In this document: piece after piece, positions 59,457-64,000 of the stretch
How the letters are laid out: every line of letters begins with the position of its first letter
How positions within the stretch are numbered: the first letter of the stretch is position 1
NCBI RefSeq assembly: GCF_012999535.1
Contig: NZ_JABBWV010000004.1
Location: forward strand, 1 to 64,000
DNA: 64,000 nt
Direction: 5' to 3'
Origin: Microbispora sp. H11081
GTDB lineage: Bacteria; Actinomycetota; Actinomycetes; Streptosporangiales; Streptosporangiaceae
Made by a program: the position numbers and the translations under genes
Notes under the pieces: model-generated
The model's input: only the letters and a program-made list of their open reading frames with translations
Database searches by the model: none
What the model was told of the DNA's origin: nothing

Positions 59457-60566
59457 ATGAGCGAGAACACGCAGATCAGGCCCTTCCGCATCGACGTGGC
59501 GCAGGCCGGCCTCGACGACCTGAGGGACCGGCTCGGCCGGACCCGCTGGCCCGACGAGATCCCCGGAACCGGCTGGGAGTACGGCGTGCCGGTCGCGTAC
59601 GTCAAGCGGCTGGCCGAGTATTGGCGTGACGGGTACGACTGGCGCGCCCACGAGGCCGAGATCAACCGGCATCCGCAGTTCATCACCGAGATCGACGGGC
59701 AGGACATCCACTTCCTGCACGTGCGGTCGCCGCACGAGGACGCCTTCCCGCTGATCCTCACCCACGGCTGGCCAGGCTCGATCGCGGAGTACCTCAAGGT
59801 CGTCGAACCGCTGACGAACCCGGAGGACCCGGCGCAGGCGTTCCACCTGGTGATCCCGTCGCTGCCGGGCTTCGGCTTCTCCGGCCCGACGAGGGAGCGG
59901 GGCTGGAACCGGTTCCGTACGGCCAGGGCGTGGGCGGAGCTCATGCGCAGGCTCGGCTACGACAGGTACGGCGCGGTGGGCAACGACGGCGGCTCGTTCG
60001 TCTCCCCCGAGGTGGGCAGGGTGGACCCCGAGCACGTCGCCGGCGTCCACGTGACGCAGATCTACTCCTTCCCCTCCGGCGACCCGGCGGAGATGGCGAA
60101 CCTCACCGACGAGGAGCGGAAGGGCCTGGAGGTGCTGCAGTGGTTCTACGAGAACAAGATGTCGTTCAACATGGTCCACTCGCAGCAGCCGCAGACGCTG
60201 TCGTACGGGATCTTCGACTCGCCGGCCGGGCTGCTGGGCTGGAACGCCCAGTTGTTCGGTGAGGACGTCGACGACGACTTCATCCTGACCAACACGATGC
60301 TCTACTGGGCGACCGGCACCGCCACCTCGGCCACGCGGTTCTACTACGAGGACGCGCACGCCGAGCATCCCAAGGAGCCGACGACGGTCCCGCTCGGCCT
60401 GGCGATGTTCGAGGGCGACTTCGTGTCGATGCGCACCTTCGCCGAGCGCGATCACAAGAACATCGTCCACTGGCGGTCCTACGACGGGGGCGGTCACTAC
60501 GCCGCCCACCTGCGGCCGGACGTGCTCGCCGCCGACCTGCGCGACTTCTACGCGGCCCTGCGGTGA
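59457..60566 (+). CDS. epoxide hydrolase
   Basis: Predicted 369-residue alpha/beta hydrolase of the microsomal epoxide hydrolase group. The N-terminal EHN domain (residues 1-105: FRIDVAQAGLDDLRDRLGRTRWPDE...YWRDGYDWRAHEAEINRHPQF) is followed by HGWPGS (oxyanion HGxP), the nucleophile region GNDGGSFVSPE, and the C-terminal GGHYAA with the catalytic His. TAATGT lies 7 nt before the ATG, so the transcript is leaderless. The WYL regulator is divergent. Confidence 0.93.
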   Translation: MSENTQIRPFRIDVAQAGLDDLRDRLGRTRWPDEIPGTGWEYGVPVAYVKRLAEYWRDGYDWRAHEAEINRHPQFITEIDGQDIHFLHVRSPHEDAFPLILTHGWPGSIAEYLKVVEPLTNPEDPAQAFHLVIPSLPGFGFSGPTRERGWNRFRTARAWAELMRRLGYDRYGAVGNDGGSFVSPEVGRVDPEHVAGVHVTQIYSFPSGDPAEMANLTDEERKGLEVLQWFYENKMSFNMVHSQQPQTLSYGIFDSPAGLLGWNAQLFGEDVDDDFILTNTMLYWATGTATSATRFYYEDAHAEHPKEPTTVPLGLAMFEGDFVSMRTFAERDHKNIVHWRSYDGGGHYAAHLRPDVLAADLRDFYAALR

Positions 60567-60648
60567 CAGGCCGCCCGCATACCCGTTCCTGACCGATTCC
60601 GGGACGGCCGGGGCACGTCGCCCGCCGCGCCCCCTGCGGACATCGGCC

Positions 60649-61695
60649 ATGATGGGCCGCATGGGGTGCGCAAGGGGGCGGAGCCGGACGAGACGGATTC
60701 CGCGCACCGTCCTGGCTCTCCTCGCGACCGCGGGAGCGGTCCTCCCTGGTGCCGCCGCGCGGGCCGACGACGGGGACAAGCCGCAGTTCGTGATCCGGGA
60801 CGAGCGCATCGGCGAGTCGAGCGGCCTGGCCGTCTCGCCCACGCACAAGGGCATCGTCTACACCCACAACGACAGCGGCAGCGGGCCGCGGATCTACGCC
60901 ATCGGCCCGGACGGCCGCACACGGGCGACCTTCACGATCGGGAACGCCGAGGCCCGCGACTGGGAGGGCATCGCGGCCTCCACCGACCGCGCGACCGGCC
61001 GCGGCGTGCTGTGGATCGCCGACATCGGGGACAACCTGGACACCTGGCCGGACGTGTCCGTCTACAAGGTCGTCGAGCCCAGGACGATGGAGGACGCGAC
61101 GCTGCGGGCGACCAGGTATCGCTTCAGGTACGCCGACGGTCCCCGCAACGCCGAGGGGGTGATGGTCAATCCCCGCACGGGCCGGCTGTACATCGTCAGC
61201 AAGGAGTTCTCCGGCGGCGTCTACGCCGCCCCCGCGAAGCTCCGCACCGACAGGGTCAACGTCCTGCGGCGGGTGGGCAGCGCGCCCATCATGGCGACCG
61301 ACGCGGCGTACGCGCCCGACGGGTCGAGCTTCGTCATCCGCACGTACTTCTCGGCGTCCGTCTACCGGTCACCGGGCGAACTGATCGCGCACGTCACGAT
61401 GCCGCCGCTGCACCAGGCCGAGTCGATCGCGTACACGCGGGACGGCAGGGCACTGCTCACCGGGAGCGAGGGGAAGAACAGCCCGGTCTACCGGGTGCCG
61501 CTGCCCGCCGCCGCCAGACCGGCTCCGTCGCCCACGCCGGCCCGGACCTCCGCCCGGCCGAGGGCGGTCAAGGCGACGAGCGGAGCGGCCGCCGGGGACG
61601 GAGTCCTCGCCGTGCCGATGCCGGTGTTATGGCTGGCGGTCGCTGTAGGGGCGATCGGGATCATCGCGTTCGTCGCCTACCGCACGGGCCGCTGA
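60649..61695 (+). CDS. secreted, membrane-anchored beta-propeller-like protein
   Basis: Predicted 348-residue exported protein. An N-terminal signal peptide with a basic start (RRIPRTVLALLATAGAVLPGAAARA) leads to a domain with repeated motifs (GIVYTHNDSGSGPRIYAIGPDGR, RGVLWIADIGDNLDTWPDVSVYKVVEP, GRLYIVSKEFSGGVYAAP, ESIAYTRDGRALLTGSEG), typical of a six-bladed beta-propeller. A Pro/Ala/Arg linker and one C-terminal membrane helix (VLWLAVAVGAIGIIAFVAY) follow. Starts at 60649, 60652 or 60661 are possible. Function unknown. Confidence 0.85.
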   Translation: MMGRMGCARGRSRTRRIPRTVLALLATAGAVLPGAAARADDGDKPQFVIRDERIGESSGLAVSPTHKGIVYTHNDSGSGPRIYAIGPDGRTRATFTIGNAEARDWEGIAASTDRATGRGVLWIADIGDNLDTWPDVSVYKVVEPRTMEDATLRATRYRFRYADGPRNAEGVMVNPRTGRLYIVSKEFSGGVYAAPAKLRTDRVNVLRRVGSAPIMATDAAYAPDGSSFVIRTYFSASVYRSPGELIAHVTMPPLHQAESIAYTRDGRALLTGSEGKNSPVYRVPLPAAARPAPSPTPARTSARPRAVKATSGAAAGDGVLAVPMPVLWLAVAVGAIGIIAFVAYRTGR

Positions 61696-61760
61696 ACGAG
61701 GCGTGGCGGCGCGAGAGGGCCGGGCACCGTCGGCGCCCGGCCCGGAGAGCGTCGCGAGAG

Positions 61761-62195
61761 TCAGCTCCGCGCGTAGATGCGGTGCACGAACTCCGCGAGC
61801 TTGCTGTCGGGCAGTTCCTTGGCCAGGTCGGCCTCAGTGATCATCCCGACGATCCGGTGGTTGTCGATCACCGGCATGCGCTTGATCTGGTGCTCCTCCA
61901 TCTTCGCCAGCGCGTCCTCGACGCTGGCGCCGGCGTCGACCCAGACGAGGCCGCGGGCGAGCTCGCTCGCCGTGGTCTGGTCGAGGTCCTTGCCTTCCGC
62001 GCAGCACTTGATGACGATGTCGCGGTCGGTGATGATGCCTTTGAGCCGGTCGTCCTCCCCGCAGATGGGCAGGGCCCCGACGCCCAGGTCGCGCATCATC
62101 TCGGCGGCCCTGCGCAGGCTGTCGTGCTCGCCGATGCACTGCGCGCCCTCGTGCATGACCTGGCCGGCGGTCTTGGACACTCCCTCTGTGGTCAT
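61761..62195 (-). CDS. CBS-domain protein
   Basis: Predicted 144-residue protein with two CBS motifs (about 10-70: AGQVMHEGAQCIGEHDSLRRAAEMMRDLGVGALPICGEDDRLKGIITDRDIVI; about 75-140: VDAGASVEDALAKMEEHQIKRMPVIDNHRIVGMITEADLAKELP). It resembles the mycobacterial hypoxic-response protein Hrp1 in layout. Such pairs bind adenine nucleotides. GGGGGT precedes the ATG. Role unknown. Confidence 0.93.
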   Translation of the reverse strand: MTTEGVSKTAGQVMHEGAQCIGEHDSLRRAAEMMRDLGVGALPICGEDDRLKGIITDRDIVIKCCAEGKDLDQTTASELARGLVWVDAGASVEDALAKMEEHQIKRMPVIDNHRIVGMITEADLAKELPDSKLAEFVHRIYARS

Positions 62196-62258
62196 GGCTA
62201 ACCCCCGATTCCCTCTTTTGAGCGGTTATGCCCCATATGTCGGGAAATAAGACCGGAA

Positions 62259-62621
62259 TCACAGCCGGGGAAGGAAGTGCTCGCCGCGCAGGGCGCGCTC
62301 CACCAGCGCGATCGACGCGGCCAGCCGTACGAGCCGGGGGCCCTCCTGGCGGTAGGCGTCCAGGACGGCCTCGACCGCGTGCGGGGGGAGATGTCCCTTC
62401 AGCTCCACCGCCGCTCCGCGGTAGCCCTCCCTGGCCGCCTGGATCGAGGCCGCCACCTGCTGGCGTGCCATCCGGGCGAGCGCGAGCGGGTGACGGCGCA
62501 GCACGCCGTACGCGCGGTAGTCCGGAGGCACCGCGTCGAGCAGCCACGACACGGCCGAGATCTCCCAATCGGGGCTGTCCGGAGGGCGCACCTCCGGCGG
62601 CCAGCCGGGTGGCACGTACAC
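62259..62621 (-). CDS. small conserved protein behind an SOS box
   Basis: Predicted 120-residue protein. The sequence VYVPPGWPPEVRPPDSPDWEISAVSWLLDAVPPDYRAYGVLRRHPLALARMARQQVAASIQAAREGYRGAAVELKGHLPPHAVEAVLDAY is soluble and helical; I cannot assign it to a named family, though similar proteins are widespread in actinomycetes. TACGAT lies 6 nt before the GTG at 62621 (leaderless). A LexA-type palindrome lies immediately upstream of that -10, so the gene is probably induced by DNA damage. Confidence 0.8.
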   Translation of the reverse strand: MYVPPGWPPEVRPPDSPDWEISAVSWLLDAVPPDYRAYGVLRRHPLALARMARQQVAASIQAAREGYRGAAVELKGHLPPHAVEAVLDAYRQEGPRLVRLAASIALVERALRGEHFLPRL

Positions 62622-62634
62622 GCAGCCATCGTAC

Positions 62635-62648
62635 CGAACACAGGTTCG
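62635..62648. promoter_or_regulatory. LexA-type SOS box (CGAAC-N4-GTTCG)
   Basis: The 14-bp perfect palindrome matches the Gram-positive/actinobacterial SOS box consensus CGAAC-N4-GTTCG. It lies one base upstream of the -10 box (TACGAT) of the 120-residue gene, so LexA would block that promoter. It is also 39 bp before the candidate leader peptide of lhgO. Confidence 0.75.
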
Positions 62649-62686
62649 ATCACCGCGGAGCGACTCCGGCTGCCACAATGTGCGCC

Positions 62687-62713
62687 ATGCTGACGAGAGC
62701 CGCGCGGACATGA
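62687..62713 (+). CDS. candidate 8-residue leader peptide before lhgO
   Basis: ATG at 62687 encodes MLTRAART, and its TGA overlaps the lhgO ATG (ATGA). CACAAT lies 7 nt before this ATG, a possible -10. Coupled translation of lhgO from a tiny leaderless frame would explain the missing ribosome-binding site of lhgO. Confidence 0.35.
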   Translation: MLTRAART

Positions 62714-63894
62714 GGATCGGGATCGTCGGCGCCGGGATCCTCGGTCTGGCCGTGGCCCGGCAGATGGCGCGGGCAGGCGCCGAGGTGACCGTCCTGGAGA
62801 AGGAGAACCGGGTCGCCGCCCACCAGACCGGGCACAACAGCGGGGTCGTGCACGCGGGGATCTACTACCAGCCCGGCTCGCTCAAGGCGACGCTCTGCCG
62901 GGAGGGCGCGGCCATGCTGCGCGAGTACTGCGCCGAGCACGGCCTGCCGTACGACGAGGCGGGCAAGCTCGTCGTGGCCTCCACCCGGGCCGAACTGCCC
63001 GGCCTGCGCCGCATCGCCGAGCGGGCCAGGGAGAACGGCGTGCCCGGCATCGCCGAACTCGACGCGATCGGCCTGCGGGACGTGGAGCCGTACGCGGTCG
63101 GGGTCGCCGCCGTCCACTCGCCGCACACCGCGATCACCGACTTCGCCGCGGTCGCGCGCCGCCTCGCCGCCGACGTGGCCGAGGCCGGCGGGACCGTACG
63201 GCTCTCGCGTCCCGTACGCGCGATCAGGCAGACCACGGACGGCGTCGCGGTGCTGGCAGGGCGGGAGAGGTTCGACTTCGACCGCCTGATCTCCTGCGCC
63301 GGTCTCGGCTCGGACGGCGTGGCGGACCTGGCGGGGGCGGGCGGCGACGTGCGGATCGTCCCGTTCCGCGGGGAGTACTACCGGCTCGCCGGGCCGGCGC
63401 GTGACCTGGTGAAAGGGCTCATCTACCCCGTGCCCGACCCCCGGTACCCCTTCCTCGGCGTCCACCTGACCCGCCGGATCGACGGGGAGGTCCTGGTCGG
63501 GCCCAACGCCGTGCCCGCGCTCGCCCTGGAGGGCTACTCCTGGCGGTCCGTGTCGGCGCGTGACCTGCGGCGGATCGCCGCCTGGCCGGGCACGCGGCGG
63601 CTGGCGGCCGAGCACTGGCGGACCGGCCTGCGCGAGGTGTACGGCTCGCTGGCCAAACACGCCTTCGTGGCCGCCGCCCGGCGGTACGTGCCAGAACTGG
63701 CCCCGGCCGACCTCGTACGCACCGAGGGCGGCGTGCGGGCGCAGGCCGTGTCGCGGGACGGCGGGCTGCTCGACGACTTCGTCATCGACGTGCGCGGACG
63801 GATCGTGCTGGTGCGCAACGCGCCCTCACCGGCGGCCACGAGCAGCCTCGCCATCGCCCGGCATATCGCCTTAACGGTTCCCTTAGCCAATTAG
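62710..63894 (+). CDS. lhgO: L-2-hydroxyglutarate oxidase
   Basis: Predicted 394-residue FAD enzyme of the DAO family that oxidises L-2-hydroxyglutarate to 2-oxoglutarate. The FAD motif is GIVGAGILGLAVARQMARAG (GxGxxG), followed by the LhgO signature HQTGHNSGVVHAGIYYQPGSLKATLCREG, SPHTAITDFAAVARRLA and FLGVHLTRRIDGEVLVGPNAV. The ATG at 62710 is chosen because the domain begins immediately. Confidence 0.93.
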   Translation: MRIGIVGAGILGLAVARQMARAGAEVTVLEKENRVAAHQTGHNSGVVHAGIYYQPGSLKATLCREGAAMLREYCAEHGLPYDEAGKLVVASTRAELPGLRRIAERARENGVPGIAELDAIGLRDVEPYAVGVAAVHSPHTAITDFAAVARRLAADVAEAGGTVRLSRPVRAIRQTTDGVAVLAGRERFDFDRLISCAGLGSDGVADLAGAGGDVRIVPFRGEYYRLAGPARDLVKGLIYPVPDPRYPFLGVHLTRRIDGEVLVGPNAVPALALEGYSWRSVSARDLRRIAAWPGTRRLAAEHWRTGLREVYGSLAKHAFVAAARRYVPELAPADLVRTEGGVRAQAVSRDGGLLDDFVIDVRGRIVLVRNAPSPAATSSLAIARHIALTVPLAN

Positions 63895-63912
63895 GTCTAG
63901 AGTGCAGGCGCC

Positions 63913-64000
63913 ATGGTCGCTGCATCTCCTGAAGCCCGGCTGCTGATCGTCGAGGACGAGCCGAACATCCTCGAACTGCTCGCGGCCAGTCTCCGGTATG
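63913..64000 (+). CDS. response regulator, N-terminal part (runs off the window)
   Basis: The ATG at 63913 opens VAASPEARLLIVEDEPNILE followed by LLAASLRY, the start of a receiver domain with the acidic pair in VEDEPN. Only 29 codons are in the window. It is probably OmpR-type, with the DNA-binding domain and a kinase gene beyond the edge. TAGAGT lies 9 nt before the ATG. Confidence 0.85.
   Translation, partial: MVAASPEARLLIVEDEPNILELLAASLRY

Overview
The window looks like a chromosomal segment of a high-GC actinomycete. The evidence is strong GC3 bias, 5S rRNA at the left edge, a SepF-type division protein, DUF1707, DUF3263, DUF2530, DUF3027 and SCO6745-type families, CIRCE-controlled groEL, and many GTG starts. 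The gene set is most like Streptosporangiales (Nonomuraea/Microbispora/Sphaerisporangium-like). That placement is inference; no search was run.

Layout. 1-2.5 kb: 3' end of an rRNA operon (5S plus terminators), a small membrane protein, a 1.1 kb non-coding stretch with a 10-bp-phased repeat and a palindrome, then a sepF paralogue. 2.6-8 kb: a minus-strand group with a membrane protein, argS, plsX and a DUF1707 protein. 8-9.1 kb: an Ala-rich secreted protein almost without aromatic residues. 9.1-11.7 kb: a 56-aa protein, a PEBP protein and a two-gene polysaccharide-export ABC transporter. 12-17.8 kb: a complete peptide ABC transporter operon (binding protein, two permeases, two ATPases). 17.8-22.8 kb: SAM hydroxide adenosyltransferase, then trehalose synthesis (otsB and otsA) separated by two tandem secreted paralogues. 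22.8-25.7 kb: an ECF-like sigma factor, a SAM-I riboswitch controlling thrC and a CysO-like sulfur carrier, and a cold-shock gene. 25.8-30.8 kb: groEL with two CIRCE operators, an SDR and two GNAT genes. 30.8-40.6 kb: HelD-like helicase, SCO6745/CGNR divergent pair, XPB helicase, Gln/Tyr-rich membrane protein, a Helicase_C_3/WYL protein and a cold-shock-domain protein. 40.7-45.9 kb: MFS, DUF3027 and a sacsin-like GHKL ATPase. 45.9-47.3 kb: a decayed monooxygenase and its decayed divergent GntR regulator. 47.3-52.8 kb: DUF2530, NCS2 purine permease, AraC, VOC, MarR, MFS, thpR and a 29-aa membrane peptide. 52.8-60.6 kb: accessory redox genes with local regulators (PadR, TetR, WYL). 60.6-64 kb: secreted propeller-like protein, CBS protein, an SOS-box-controlled small protein, lhgO and the start of a response regulator.

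The most interesting points are these. (1) thrC and a CysO-like carrier lie together behind one SAM-I riboswitch whose closing stem sits close to the ribosome-binding site; this suggests a link to sulfur or homocysteine metabolism. (2) A perfect CGAAC-N4-GTTCG LexA-type box lies against the -10 of an unnamed conserved protein. (3) A monooxygenase and its divergent regulator are both pseudogenes with large losses. (4) A TetR gene and its neighbouring MFS gene each carry a near-perfect GACCGATCGGTC palindrome. (5) Two TAGAT-N10-ATCTA palindromes precede an SDR gene. (6) At least sixteen genes have a TANNNT box 6-7 nt before the start codon and little or no Shine-Dalgarno sequence, which indicates leaderless transcripts.
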